From NCBI GenBank assembly GCA_948099385.1, contig CANUEZ040000031.1, positions 5,759,001 to 5,823,000 on the forward strand: 64,000 nucleotides of DNA, in the 5' to 3' direction. The notes under the pieces were generated by a model. The model ran no database searches. It worked only from the letters and a program-made list of their open reading frames with translations, and was not told the origin of the DNA. The translations under genes and the position numbers were made by a program. This DNA is from Fasciola hepatica (taxonomy: Eukaryota > Platyhelminthes > Trematoda > Plagiorchiida > Fasciolidae). Numbering within the stretch: the stretch's first letter is position 1; the number at the start of each line of letters is the position of its first letter. This document shows positions 1 to 11,797 of this stretch, one piece after another.

Positions 1-1340
1 GGAAAAACAAGATATCCATATGGCAAAAAGACGTGCAGCTGGCTCAGACAGTGACTACAAAGACTGCACGTTGCTTATTGCTCAGGGCCGAAGGGGCAAA
101 AGGCCTGAGGGTGGGGTTTTAACTACAGCCACGAATCGACTTACGTTCTGCTGTTAGTCAGAAGACCAAGTCGGAAACTACAGGGGGGGTTGAGGAGACC
201 TGCGGAGTGTAGAGGGAAAAGTGACCAGGAAGGAGGCCCAAGGACATGTGCCGTATTACCGGTGGAATCACAGGCAGCTTAGTTAGGAATGATGGTATTA
301 AAGGGTACACTCAACGAGAAAAGACCGTGGACAGCCGACCGCGTGTATTCTCACAGGGCCTGATTACAGAGACCGCAAGCTGGCCTGTGCCGAGCACACA
401 CTATTGAAAGAAGAAAGAAAACGACAACAACAAAAGACAACCACCAGCTTATTACGCGCGGGAGATAGGGCGAAAAGCTTTGGGGCGGTACATTGGTTCA
501 TGTATATAGGATTGAACTATAGCTTGATAACTGTCCCGATATGCGCAATACTTAAATATTCCCCTCTCTGAATAAGGAGTGACGAGCAGTCGCCGCGGGC
601 AGCCCGCCAATGGGAAATTGATCGGGGTTCCCAGAGAAATGGCCAGGCGAGCCAAGTACTTCACTTGCGTCCGCAAGGTGAAACAAGAGGTGCCTCCCTC
701 TCCCACATACCCACTCCTGTAGTAGGCGGATGAATTGTTGAGACGGAAAGCGTTATCCGCAAAACAACATAGAGGGGCAAAAATAAACGAGAAATGGTGC
801 GTTAGCGATGGGTCCGAGATACTTGAAAGTTACTGAAAACTAAAAGAAACCGGAAAATGTTTTTTGATTCTGGTCTTGAGAAAAATGACAAGGAGAACTG
901 CAAAATCCTACCCACGACGACGTATAAAAGAAACTGTCTAAAAGTGTACCGGTCTCCAAACAACCCGACTGCGATAGTCGTCCTACAACTGTAGTGCTAA
1001 GGATACAACACAAGATGACAAAAACCAACGAATTTATTTATTCGAACAATCACCGTTTTTTGTGGCGCCACTTGCTCCGCCTGTGTGCCTCGTCTGCGCG
1101 CCATTGCGCTCCTCCAGTACAAACGTTATCCCGCCCCAGCGTTCTGAGTTCTGCCTTGCGAGCTGCCGAGTATATTCGCCATTGTGTCACAAACCGAGGA
1201 CCAGGGGCCATAGACTCTATACGGAAGCAGTTCCTGACTTAAATGCGGAGAAACCTAAATAACTGGCTTTTTGGATTCCTTGCATCACCTCTTGTTGACG
1301 CTGCAGACTCGGGTGTCGACTGTTATAGCATTTATAATGA
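1..1340. other. No recognised gene
   Basis: Only short ORFs occur here and none matches a family I recognise. The part nearest 1340 may include the 3' untranslated region or LTR of the Gypsy element that ends next to it, but I found no matching second LTR on the far side of that element. Confidence 0.4.
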
Positions 1341-1344
1341 ATCT

Positions 1345-2440
1345 AATCACTTCTGTACTCCCATGAAAGTCGATATTAGCCTATCTACAGAGAACCTTTC
1401 TCGTTTGCCCTTTACCACTTTAAAATAGCACTTTTCTCGTCGTTCTAGGACTCGGAGTGGGCCTAAATATGGGGCATGAGGCGGGTGCCGTATTTTGTTT
1501 GTATTCACAATACACTTACTCACGTGAACAGCTCCTTGGGGAAGTACCCCTCATGCTCTGTTCCCCAGTCGTTGCTGAGTGCAAGCCATGCAAATTTCCA
1601 GTTAGGTTTTGGTGTCCTTGGATTATCCAAAACGTCGTGAAGACTGTGGTGCAAACCGTTCCTCCGGAGGCTGAGGGAGGCGTGCAAATGACGATAAATT
1701 TGACGATGAATGTAGATCGGCTTTCACAGAGTTTCGATTGCCTAACGAAAAACGGGAAGAGTCTCTTGCCATGCCGGGGTTTTGTGGGCTCTCAAGATGG
1801 CTCTGAGTTTCCTGTGAGCACCTTCAATCAAACCATTGTCAGCGGGACGGCATATTGTAGTTTTTTGCTTTTTTATGCCCCGGTGAACTCACTATAGAAG
1901 TGATTGAACCTGAGAAATGGGTTTCGCAGCCGATGGCCAAAAAAGTGTGGCATCCATAAAGGGTCACCCGTCTTTCTAGAAGAGCACCCACTGTTGCTCC
2001 GGGTGAGCAGTCACCTAGCAGCATCGGCGCAGCTCACCCCAAGAACGGCAGATAAATGTTAACGAGCGAGTGAATCCCTTGGATGGAAGCAAAGGACCAG
2101 TTGGATCAGGGTGGACAAAATAAGGAGGTGTATCTGGTTTAGTTATTGCGCCGAGAAGACCTCTTGTGTGACACTGTAGGTTAGATTGCCGATAGTCTGG
2201 ACAACTGTGCCCACTCAGTCATATCTTCCTTTATTCTGGTCACACGGGAAGCTTAGCCACGAGTTTATCCAAGGCTGGTATTTTGGAGTGTGACGATCCA
2301 TGCAGTGTCCCGGAAAGGCTTTTCCTAAATGCAACTGGTACCAGCGGACGAGGTGTACTTTGCGACGCTCCACACAAACTGGCTCCCACGAATGAAACGG
2401 TTGACACTGGCTCTAGTTGAAAAGAGCTGTTACTTGGAAG
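1345..2440 (-). pseudogene. Gypsy integrase remnant
   Basis: Three segments are visible on the minus strand. Near 2400-2240 is STPRPLVPVAFRK followed by LHGSSHS, corresponding to the zinc-binding HHCC linker. Near 2190-2050 is SNLQCHTRGLLGAITKPD and then a GPLLPSKGFT-like phrase, the entry to the core domain. Near 1475-1345 is LRVLERREKCYFKVVKGKR followed by SVDRL, the C-terminal end of this integrase group. The DDE core residues cannot be placed. Confidence 0.7.
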
Positions 2441-2689
2441 TCGCCCGACTTCTGTGTAATGTGCTTGCTCTGACCGGCTACCGGCTGCAGAACTTTGCAG
2501 AAGAATGGTACGGGTTTTCATTTGTTTTGTACAAGTTTTATAGCAGCGCCAAAAGCTTATTTTGAAACATCTGCAGATGGTGCCATGGATGCATTTGGTT
2601 GGTGATGTTCAACGTCCGCCTTGTTGGAGGTAGCCCTATTCACTGCAACAAAAAAGGGAGCTTGCATCATCTGGAAATTCAAATATTTT

Positions 2690-3660
2690 GGTCCTAATGA
2701 GCAATAAGTCTGTAAGAGTTCGCATCAGATGGGCATTCTCAGAAATAGAACGACCACAAAATCTGATGAAGCCATGGAATCGTCACAGAATTTCGAGACC
2801 TAAGCGATCTTGTCATCCAAGAATCGCCCGCACTTTACCCTGTGACCGATACGGCGTGACCAAGTGTAGTAACACTCCCTCGACTCGATGGAAAGTTCGC
2901 CGCTTTGATGGTTGCCAGCAAAATGTGACAAACGTTTGGAAAGTGTAATTGCAGTCTGTGGTTGTCTGACGTTGCGCTAGCGACAAAGATGTCATCTACA
3001 TGAGTGGGGACTTCTTCTTAACCTTAGCATGGGTGAACTATGAACCTCTGGAATGTCTGCACAGCACCACGAAGACCAGATGACATACGGAGGAACTCAA
3101 ATTAGCTAGACGGACTGATCACATCCTTCTTTGAGGTTTCGCTGGAGAAAACGAAAATTTTGCTTGCCTGCGCGAGCTAGGCCTATATGACTGAAAGATC
3201 TTGCAACGGCCCCAACTTGCTTCGGAGTCTTTCATTTGTGAATATCGGTAGCAATCGGGCACGGAGCCATGGTTTGGTTCCCGATAGTTAACACAAGGCT
3301 GCCAATTGTTTGCGGACATTTTTGGCTCCACTTGAAGTGAAGAAGCCCAGGGAGTTCAAAACAGTCGGATGATACCGAGATCCAGGTGCTGCTAAAACTC
3401 ATCCTGGGCTATTTTTATTTACTCTAGTGATAAGACTCGGGTATGGAAATGAACCGGTAGACCAGTTGTGGCTGCTTGGTGAAGCCTATCTTCCGACACT
3501 CGTGAAGGGACCTTGGTAGGTCGGAACAGTTTAGGAAACTGGTGTGGGAGCTTGCCGTAGCGGTCTGTATTGACGGGATTGACGAGGACTGGAGAGAGAG
3601 GTGGCTCCACCGAGAGTGTTCGGCACTTTGAGGCCTTGGTGGCCCTAGCCACGGGATGGG
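2690..3660 (-). pseudogene. Gypsy reverse transcriptase remnant
   Basis: In order on the minus strand: the pre-RT linker LPHQFPKLFRPTKVPSRV near 3550-3500; a fragment resembling CVNYRELNHVTVPDRYP near 3300-3240; KIFSHIGLARA near 3200-3170, where the usual motif is KIFSxIDLxxAY; FEFLRMSSGLRGAVQTFQRF near 3110-3045; and VDDIFVASATSDNH near 3000-2960, which is the YxDD catalytic region. Several frameshifts separate these motifs. A functional enzyme is excluded. Confidence 0.8.
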
Positions 3661-3739
3661 TGTACGAAGGATGAACTGTGAGGTTAAAGTCTGGGAAGGA
3701 GTCCTTGCCAATGATTGAATGGAGAGTGTCAGCAATAAC

Positions 3740-4240
3740 AGATAGCCACTATACATTACTGTTGAACCGAGGTTCGGTGTGAGTGAAAGCCGAGCATTGG
3801 TTTTTATAGATATCTTTTAGCTGCGGTCAAATGCATGTCTCGCTGACTGAGGAGGTCTGCGTAGCACAATTATATACTGCTCACCTGGGCGCCAGTGTCT
3901 ACTGGGAACAGTGTCTGTTATGAAAGTAAGTGACTTTGGGCGAAGAGGCCTCATATGGCTGTCGCAGTCAGCGGGGGACCCACGCCTTTCCCTGGCTCCC
4001 AGAATGATAAGCAGAGGCCCTGGTGTATTTTTGCCTTGTCTCCTTGGTTGCTGTGGTACCAGCCTACGCCGAAGTTTGTCAGAACAAACCACTGCGAACG
4101 GTTGACGCTGTCTTCTGCAGTAGATGTACGACGCCCCCAGCTCGATAACCCGAGAAGATAGCGACTCCATCTGCTTAGCTAAACGCCTCATGTTGGTGAA
4201 GTGGTCCATGTTAGTGTATTTGAGTGTGCTAAACAAGAGG
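3740..4240 (-). pseudogene. Gypsy gag end and protease remnant
   Basis: The minus strand reads ...AKQMESLSSRVIELG and then a basic, cysteine-poor remnant of the gag/protease junction. A phrase like FVTDTVSRRH precedes where the protease DTGA box belongs, and that box is lost to frameshifts. It lies directly upstream of the RT remnant in the same orientation. The family assignment rests mainly on position and on the stock phrase before the protease. Confidence 0.5.
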
Positions 4241-4859
4241 CACGGCATGCGCCCGTACTGGATTATCGGCCTCCCTGGGAGTAATTACGAGAAAAGCGAA
4301 AGAAAAGGGGTATTGGGCAAGGAATAATCAAGGAGCACTCATAAAGGTTGGTTTGAACTGGCAGTCAAACCCGGAACCGTCCTCAGGCGAAGGAAGAAAC
4401 CATACGCGGGTGACAACAACTATGATGACGAAAAACAAATGCTGTGTCAGCAAGCGGGCTTGGCGCGGTGTTGGCTTGAAAGCCAAGGGCCACTGCTACG
4501 GCCGAAGTAGTACAAACCGAAGTCTCTAGTTCCAGGACAGTACTACTGGCGACCAATGAACAACATCTACTCTCTCATCTGAAGGACTGAAACGTTTGTA
4601 AATCATCCTGCTGATAAGGCTAGACATTTTAATTGCAACCAGGTGGTAAACATTACCAGTTACACTTGCGTATGGGCTTCTGTGTTAGTTTCCATAGGGG
4701 CTGTGTGGGAACAGAATATTGCTAATGAGGTGTCTCTTATCGCGCTAGCCAAATGAACAATCTCCATCCGCGAATTGCGTGCTATTCGGAGACGCATCAG
4801 TAATAACAGTCGAAGAAGCTTGAGGAGAAAACGCACGAAGTACATCATTAGTTGACAAA

Positions 4860-5739
4860 AAAGTTAGCAAACCATGTAGGAATCGTTCACGCAAAAGAGA
4901 CCAGTGGGAAGTCAGTTGGAAGAAAAGATCGAATAAGGGTGCAGCTTTAGTGGCAAAACTGGGAATAAATCAACAGTTATGCTGGAAAGAACCTAGTAGA
5001 GAAAGTGATTCAATAAATGATTTGGGAGAGGATGCATTGGATAACAGAGCAAAACGGTTGAGGTCAGGGCGAAAACCGTGAGCATCAACCAAATAACTCA
5101 AACAAATAAGCTTAGAAGAGGGGGAAAACACACTTATCAGGGGTGATGGCTAATTAAAGCTTCAGGAATCTGTCCAACAGTGAAGGCAAACGGTCATCGT
5201 GCACATCTTTGGTGGGTGCGTACACAATCACGTCAACTTGGTAAGCACAAACACCTTCTAGACCAGAGACCAGAGAATTGATAGTGTCTTGGATTATAGC
5301 AGGGGAAAATCTAAGACCAAAAGGGAGAGAACTATAGATACAAACCAAACGGCGTATTAATGGCGGTTAGTTCACGGGACTGCTCATCAAGTGGAATCTG
5401 TAAAAATGCATCCACTAGGTCAGTTTTAGAAAAATACTTAGAACCGTGAAGCTGATGGGGAAAGTCCTCACGTTCCAGAGTGGCACAACTGGACTGTCTC
5501 AGTAACTTGCTCAAGGTGAAACGGTAATCTCCACAGATTCTGAAGGTTTTGCCATCGCGTTTTAGAGGAGTCACAATCGGGGTGGCCCGTGCTGAATAAC
5601 TCACCGGTGCCAATGCTCCTTTACGAACCAAATTGTCTAATACCTTTTCCAAAGGCTCACGAAGTCCGAGAGGAATAATGCGGCGTTTTCCAAAAATAGG
5701 AGACCCGGCAACCTCCAGAAGCACAGGATCCATCTTCAT
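4860..5739 (-). pseudogene. Gypsy (Mag-like) reverse transcriptase remnant
   Basis: The frame from 5739 reads RRIIPLGLREPLEKVLDNLV, then PIVTPLKRDGKTFRICGDYR, then KYFSKTDLVDAFLQIPLDEQ, which are the first RT motifs in order. After a frameshift near 5340 it continues with YSSLPFGLRFSPAIIQDTIN and a degraded catalytic box (YQVDVIVYAPT in place of Y-x-DD). From about 5150 to 4860 the thumb region follows, broken, with LSPDKCVFPLF and later GFRPDLNRFALLSN-type wording. Adjacent to the gag part of the same copy. Confidence 0.85.
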
Positions 5740-6359
5740 ACTATAGAAGAACTTCGAGAGCGGCTGGTGAACGTGCCTCCTATTGGGTCTGGTAGCGGAA
5801 TACCACCTTTATCCCCTCTATAGGACGAATAGAGAAGACGCAAGTCGGTTTACAGATGCCAGGTGTATTCTATATATCGTGGCACCGAAACAGTGCTGAT
5901 ACGAGTGATACACCGAACGGAAAACGAAACGAAGAGCAACGGCTGTGCGGAAAGCGAACCGCGAGCGTGTACAATCGGCGAACGACCGAAAGTGAAAGTG
6001 ATTCAAAACGAGGTCGATGTCAAACGTCAGAAAAGATCGTAGAGAAAACAGATCCAAAATGATGTCCAGAAAACAGTCATTTTCCTAAAACGATCGAGGC
6101 CACTACAATACCACCAGAAACCTTTGAACAATCAAGAATTAAGCGCCGAATGCACGATTGTTGAGAATCGCACAGCAAATTCAATGAATCTCTTATTCGA
6201 CTCATGGAGTTCAAATCGATGGTGAAAATGTCCGCGTCGATTACAAGAAAAGAACACTTATGGGTGTTGGATTGTTCATCGGTAACAAACAACTCACATG
6301 AACTAAGCCCATGTGGCGGATGACCAGTGATACCTTTAATTCAAATGGGTGTGTAATGG

Positions 6360-6817
6360 AGCTATATAGGAGGAATAATTCTCTGAAAAACCTTTCTGAG
6401 AAATAAATGAACCAACACTGCCGGTGTCCATGATGAACGAATGTCAAAAGAATGATTAACAATAAATGAACGGGTAATGTGACGAGAGTTGCCGCATCTA
6501 ACAACAGATAAAGCCAGAGACTGGAAATGTGAATATAAATGACAGTTTTCGGACGGATGTTCAGTAAAGTATGTCTTCTTACTTCTACATACGGACTGAA
6601 TATGACCCACGTTACCACCGTTATGACACTTCGCATTACGAAATCTACAAGTCAATGGAGAATGTTTCTGACCACAAGAATTGTAAGTATTCCACTGCTC
6701 GCTTGACTGGACTTTTCGGGAGCGGAAAGTTTGTTCGAATTGACTGCCTGGAGGAATGTGCTTTACTTGTCTCGATGGTGGATTCGAAGAGGACTTCTGA
6801 TTTTTCGCTCTGAACAA
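6360..6817 (-). pseudogene. Gypsy nucleocapsid zinc knuckles and protease remnant
   Basis: A minus-strand frame of 151 residues has two zinc-knuckle-like arrays. The first has a Cys-Gly-Gln-Lys-His...Cys spacing (SCGQKHSPLTCRFRNAKC). The second is C-x2-G-G-N-V-G-H-I-x3-C (CHNGGNVGHIQSVCRS), in which a cysteine is replaced by glycine. Paired knuckles of this kind are usual in Mag-type gag. After about residue 100 the frame holds fragments such as SWTPAVLVHLFLRKVF, consistent with a broken aspartic protease start (D-T-G-S expected). Confidence 0.7.
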
Positions 6818-7588
6818 AATTGGATTCTCGTTATCAACAGTGTAGCGGCTTGGCAGACACCAAACTCATTAAAATGCAATTACGAGCTTAGAGCTTAGGC
6901 GCACCTTGTTTACGAATAGGCATTTTTACTTAGATTTACTTGGGATTGACATCCGCTCCCCAAAAGCGGCCAACTCCGGTGTCAGGCCCTCCTCTAGCTA
7001 TAGGCAATCTTCCTTTTCGAATCTTTCTTCTCAATCACATCAAGTGGCTTATGGTCAGGACAAAAGTACTTCAAAGTACTTTCACTCATTCAGACCCGAC
7101 TTAACCAGTGCGGTATTATAATCTCCCTCGGTCGGACACATCAGCCTATCTTAGAAATCCTTTAGGACATTTGGATGATCCGCACCAGTCATCCACTGAG
7201 GTACGCAACTGGTTTAGAAAATGCTGACCAGGCTTTTCAATAGGTCAGGAATTCGGTCTAGCATCAGTTTCTTCAATCGACTGGTTGCTTGAAATCTGAG
7301 TTGTTTAAGTCCACCTGGTACCGGAAAAGACTAGCACGTCGAAACCTTCGTCACGCTACGTAACAAACGGCAAGGCGCGCTCCAGCTCTGGTCATTAGCT
7401 CGTTCAGTCTCCCTTCTCCTGTAATTTATACGGGGCAACCAATAATTACAAAAACCCATCAATCGTTATCGTTCTGTGTCTTCATTCGCTGGACGGGAAT
7501 CGAGTCCGCAAATCGTGCGTGCGACTAAAACAGCGCCAAGAATGTCTTGATGTTGCTCACAAAGAAGTTTGACGGATTGGAAAGTACA

Positions 7589-7990
7589 TTAGTGGAGGAG
7601 AAGATGTCTTTGTTGCAACTCAGGACAGTTGATGCCAGCAATTAATCTGCTCCGTAATTGCGTCTCGAGTCGATCACCGAAATTGCGTATGGTGGCCTGT
7701 GTTTGCAACCGCAACACAAAATCCCGTTCAGACTGAGTGGCGCCTCTCATCAATGGGTGAAAATTTGCTCTTTCAGCAGCTTCGAAATTCACAGGTTGAA
7801 AATGCCGCAGAAGCAACGCCTTCAAGGAATTATAAGGCAAAGACACTGGCGAACTCGGAAAAGCCAGATTTTTCAGGAAGGAATATGCAGCCTTTCCAAG
7901 GACTGTCAAGAAATGCGCAGCTCTCTTCTCAGAATCCAAGGATTCGCGAGTCAAACACCATACTTCGAAGCGTTCAATGTAATCCTCAAG
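7589..7990 (-). pseudogene. Gypsy (Mag-like) gag capsid fragment
   Basis: An open minus-strand frame of about 120 residues begins around MTRESLDSEKRAAHFLTVLG and continues through KAAYSFLKNLAFPS, a pattern typical of the retrotransposon capsid domain (a 'KRAxFLxxLGxxAYxLLKxL' stretch). It ends with RFRNFGDRLETQLRSRLIAG-like wording that corresponds to the 'FGDxLxxxLRDRxVxGI' capsid signature. Here it reads IRNFGDRLETQLRSRLIAGI. The frame stops near 7589 before the nucleocapsid. Confidence 0.8.
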
Positions 7991-8029
7991 CTCCCGGGCA
8001 CTGTTATTACTTTTAAAGCCTCCAAATTA

Positions 8030-9230
8030 CAGACATCCATTATTGGAACTGACCGCGACGCCAGATGTTATGATCAGTACTTGCACTCGAGAACTAATAC
8101 TATCGTAACGAACGCAGTAAAAACGCCGACCCGAACTAAACGCACGGAAGGAATGAGAACACCGGTTGAACTGGAACTCATTTCGAAATTGTACTCTGCG
8201 CAATCGGTATGTGCAAGCATTCGAGGATGTAATGAAATAACACAAAGGAATGTCATCACCAATCATCTCATTAGGTCACATCTTCGCAGATTAGAAACCT
8301 AACCCAGCGTAAAAGCACAAAATTGGACAATCGGTATATAAAGAAACCAGGGCAACAGAACACTCAACGTAGTAAGAAACGAACGAGATGGAGATCGACG
8401 TAAACGTAAATGGGAAGAATTAACTTTAGGATGTGAGACTCAAAGGTCCTGGGTGAGAATTTCATAAAACATTCGGTTCACCTTTGCAGATATGGTTGGT
8501 GCTCTCTGCCTCTTTAAATCACTTCGCTGCCTACTCACTAATGTCGTCCATTTCATCTTGCTCCGGAGCCTGTTCACATCGCCAATGGAGGAAAGATAAC
8601 CGTAGTGATTTCCATGCACGAGCAATCTCTGTCGATACAATTTCCGTCCAAATATTGAAATGAGAAAAACGACTGGTGCTGATGCATTTAATTATATTAT
8701 ATATTCTGTTGAGTTGGCAGATGGAAGGCTGGATGAGCTATCGAGCCAGAGTGCGTCGTCTCCAAAATCGTATGAAAAGTAGTAACGATGAGCCAATGAG
8801 GGACGCCTCAGGCTGAGTTAAACATGCAGACTACAAAGAATCAGTCGATTGAAGTGACTGGAGTAAACCTGAATTCCCAACCTATCAGAGGACTGGTGGA
8901 CGTCTGACTGACCAGTCACGTACCTTAATGGATGACCGATGAGAGTCATCCATATGTCCTACAGCATCTCTGAAATGCGCCTATTTCCCGGATTCGGATG
9001 ACTACTTTGAAGTGCACTCGCACCTGACTTTAGGCCACTTCTTGTGACTAAAATGAGTGTGGCTATGAAGAAAGATTACTGGTGTAAGACTACCTATAGC
9101 GAGTTGGACACCTGATGCCGGAACTGGATGTGTTCCTGAGGAGCGACTATCATTCTCATAGCAGACCCAAACACATTCGCCCAAATATAAACAAGGCGCA
9201 CCTAAATTCTAAGCTCGTAATCGTAGCAAA
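8030..9230. other. No recognised gene
   Basis: Small overlapping ORFs only. The left part may be 5' untranslated or LTR sequence of the Mag-like copy that starts near 8020 on the minus strand, but no terminal repeat was found to confirm this. Confidence 0.4.
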
Positions 9231-9236
9231 GAGCTG

Positions 9237-9614
9237 TTGTCTGTCAAGACAGGGGGAGTTAAAATTTGGGACTACTTTGGTCACTGGGTTTATAGGACCT
9301 TGGTTTTAGTTGTATGGCTGACCAGTCACGGTAACTACAGCTCGCGGCACATAACTTGCGTCACAGCTATTAAAGATACACTGCATATATTAGGCAGTCA
9401 CCGCTCTCATGCGACGGCTTATCACCCAGCGGCCCACGGTGGTTTTCAGCATTTTCATTGCCAGCTCAAAGCCTCGACCACCGCTCCCAAGAGCTTTAAC
9501 TGGGTGCAAGCTCTTTGTCGTATTGAACTGACCGACCAGATTAAGTTGCGTTCGTTTCGCTACTTGCTCGTTGGCTTTATTTTCCTCTTTCATTGCATGT
9601 ACGGCCACAGTTGA
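9237..9614 (+). pseudogene. Gypsy integrase core fragment
   Basis: A plus-strand frame contains HITCVTAIKDTLHILGSHRS followed by ATAYHPAAHGGFQHFHCQLK and a segment ending WVQALCRIELTDQIKL. This corresponds to the second half of a Gypsy integrase core, where families such as CsRn1 read 'LLGxxRxxTTAYHPAANGxVERFHRQLKA'. The catalytic Glu expected after the NG dipeptide is replaced (GFQHF). No RT lies in the same orientation upstream, so this is an orphan piece in the opposite orientation to the two copies to its left. Confidence 0.8.
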
Positions 9615-9619
9615 TAGAG

Positions 9620-11797
9620 GAACCCCCGGGGAAATCACGTCCAACTATCTTCTACCGAATACATTTTTTTCAGTTCCATCTAGGTAGGGGAGCGATAGGT
9701 GGTCACTAGGCCCATGCGCATACTAGTCAGCCTCCACCGGCAGCACGAGCGGATTGTGACATCGTAACACAGCCTCCCAGATGACTGATGACGTGTAACT
9801 CGTACGGCGGTACACTTCCGGTCGGACCAAAGGGTCATTTCTACCGTTCTCTTCTAGGGGAAGTTGTTTTGCGACCTATAGACGGTTGGGTTTGAATGCG
9901 CAAATAAGATGCTTGAACGAAAATTGTTATAGGTAAACATAACTGATTAATACATAGCTCTAGGCCGTTTGTGTGTTGTTCAACGTTGTTCTAATATGAA
10001 CTATCCTTCACCCATCCTACTGACTTAAATCGTCTTTCGGCGATCGTTGGAAACTTTGGGTTGTTGCCCGCACCCTAGACCGTTTTCGGGATCTAGTTAG
10101 TACCTGGTAACCCGGAGTACTGAACAGGTATAAAACCGCAAAAGTCGTCCGGATAAACAATGAGCATTGGGGGCCATTCCGGTCGGTGATACTGAACGAC
10201 AAACTACTGTGTCTATCGCGAACGGCACTTAATTAGCCTAAATGTCATTTCGCGGCGTTAAACGGCGAGGTGCCAAGGAATTTGACGGAAGGAGACATCG
10301 AGGTATTCTGAAAGATGCGGTCGACAATTTTAACAGCCATCCATTGTTGATAACTGAATAAAACAAAACAGTAATATTACGTTGATCTGGTTCGATAAAT
10401 GTTTTCCTTCTAGTCAATTATATTTATTGAAGTGGATGCAACATTGGTCCATTATAGATACAATTGACAGCGATGATAATCAGGAACAAATGGTGGAAGA
10501 CAGTGTTCGGTTTCATACGAACAAGTAGACCGATAAGACGGATATCAGAGGTGAGTGTAGCCCGATCGCCTGATTTAATTTGGAATCGTTTACACAGGAT
10601 CCGGCAAACAAGGCGGCCAGTCCAAATCGATCGCACAAACATCCAATGCAAGCAAGTCAAGCTGACGTCCGACCAAACTGGATAAGTTTGGCACACAACG
10701 ACCCAAATCCCCGTGCACAAATTCTTTCACATAGGTACCGGCGGCACAGTGCATGTGAAGGATGAATAATTCATTGGCTGGATAGATCTTCAGCCACGAT
10801 TCATAGTCTTCAAGCTGAAAATGGAAATCATAAGGATACAGACGAAGAAGACAATTTGCGTGACAATGCCAAAATAGAACATCCTAAATTGTTCCTATTA
10901 CAACGAAGAGGGTTGCGATAGGAGCAATTCAACAAAACGGATTCGGGAATACCCTGACCCCGAAAGATTCACAGGTTTAATGTGGCGCGATTTAATCAGG
11001 CGATTTGCAACGGCAAAAAGCTATCAGGGACCATAAGGTTCTGGTATGTTTCAGCGAATATGATTACGCTGTTATATGCAAGAGACGAAACAATGACAAA
11101 AGTTAGGGAGGTAATAGGGCGACAGGTTCAGTTAACGGGGCATGATAACTGACGCCAAGAACGAACACGATCAGAATCTGCGAAGACTTAAACCAGGATT
11201 GGAAGAATTAAACAAACTAACTCAAATGAGTCGATACCTGGACTTAGTCGACTATGAGTTAAGACACAGTATCGTCAAAGCATGCATCCCTAACTGGATG
11301 TGTCACTTTGAAGGTCAACGTGTATGGGTTGGACCAAATATCCGCAACATCATTTATCAGAAAAACCACTACCACAACGAAGTCAGCGGCTCTGAAGAAG
11401 CCATATTCGTCACGATTCATTGACTCCTCGGCGATTTCGGTCACAGTGAATTGCAACTGTTGTACGCTGCGGCGGTGATGTCATAGTGTATGGTTTACGT
11501 GAACCCAAAGAAACAACGGGAATAGGCAAACATGAGCTGGCTGCTGTCGCGTTCCTCGTGGGATATTGGAAGCTTACCTAGAGAATCAGGTTTCCGGGTG
11601 CACCGGAACAAAGGAAGCGTAGGTACAAAACTGAGTTCCAAGGATAGATTAGAGGTAAAACAAAAGCATTCGACTCCGACTTCGAGGATACGTTCCCAGC
11701 AAAAAAAATCATCAACCAAAACACGGTGTAAATTCATATTTTCAGATAAATTTTTAAATATTTGTCTAGGCCCAACCGAAATGAGGTATTTCCAGCA
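9620..11797. other. No recognised gene; weak ORFs
   Basis: Plus-strand ORFs at 11142-11423 (93 residues) and 11532-12017 are the longest. The first is rich in charged residues (Asn-Lys-Leu-Thr-Gln...), but I recognise no domain, and neither frame has convincing splice borders. The second runs into the left inverted-repeat arm. Confidence 0.35.

Larger units (their letters stand above)
1345..4330 (-). mobile_element. Decayed Gypsy LTR retrotransposon, CsRn1-like
   Basis: Read on the minus strand, pieces of one Gypsy-type polyprotein appear in the correct order: a gag/protease stretch near 4240-3740, reverse transcriptase from about 3660 to 2690, an integrase zinc-binding linker near 2420-2240, an integrase core start near 2200-2000, and an integrase C-terminal piece near 1475-1345. 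Every piece is broken by stops and frameshifts, so the copy is dead. The wording of the RT, with PFGL-like FEFLRM and a VDD catalytic box, is closest to the CsRn1/PwRn1 type known from liver and lung flukes; that assignment is by memory of the family. No LTR pair was found, so the outer limits are approximate. Confidence 0.8.
4560..8020 (-). mobile_element. Decayed Gypsy LTR retrotransposon, Mag-like
   Basis: A second and distinct minus-strand Gypsy copy. Gag lies at about 7990-7589, a double zinc knuckle at about 6720-6600, a protease remnant near 6480-6360, RT at 5739-5154, and the RT thumb with the start of RNase H from about 5150 to 4860. No integrase was found downstream, so it is either truncated or too decayed there. 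The paired zinc knuckles and RT wording are like the Mag lineage. The distance between protease and RT (about 600 bp) includes 5760-6350, where I see no clear motif. Outer limits are approximate. Confidence 0.75.

Noticed and set aside
1457..1897. 146-codon plus-strand ORF
   Set aside because: It lies antisense to the Gypsy integrase remnant, whose minus-strand motifs are recognisable, so it is most likely a shadow.
7658..8302. 214-codon plus-strand ORF
   Set aside because: Antisense to the Mag-like gag, which is the recognisable reading.
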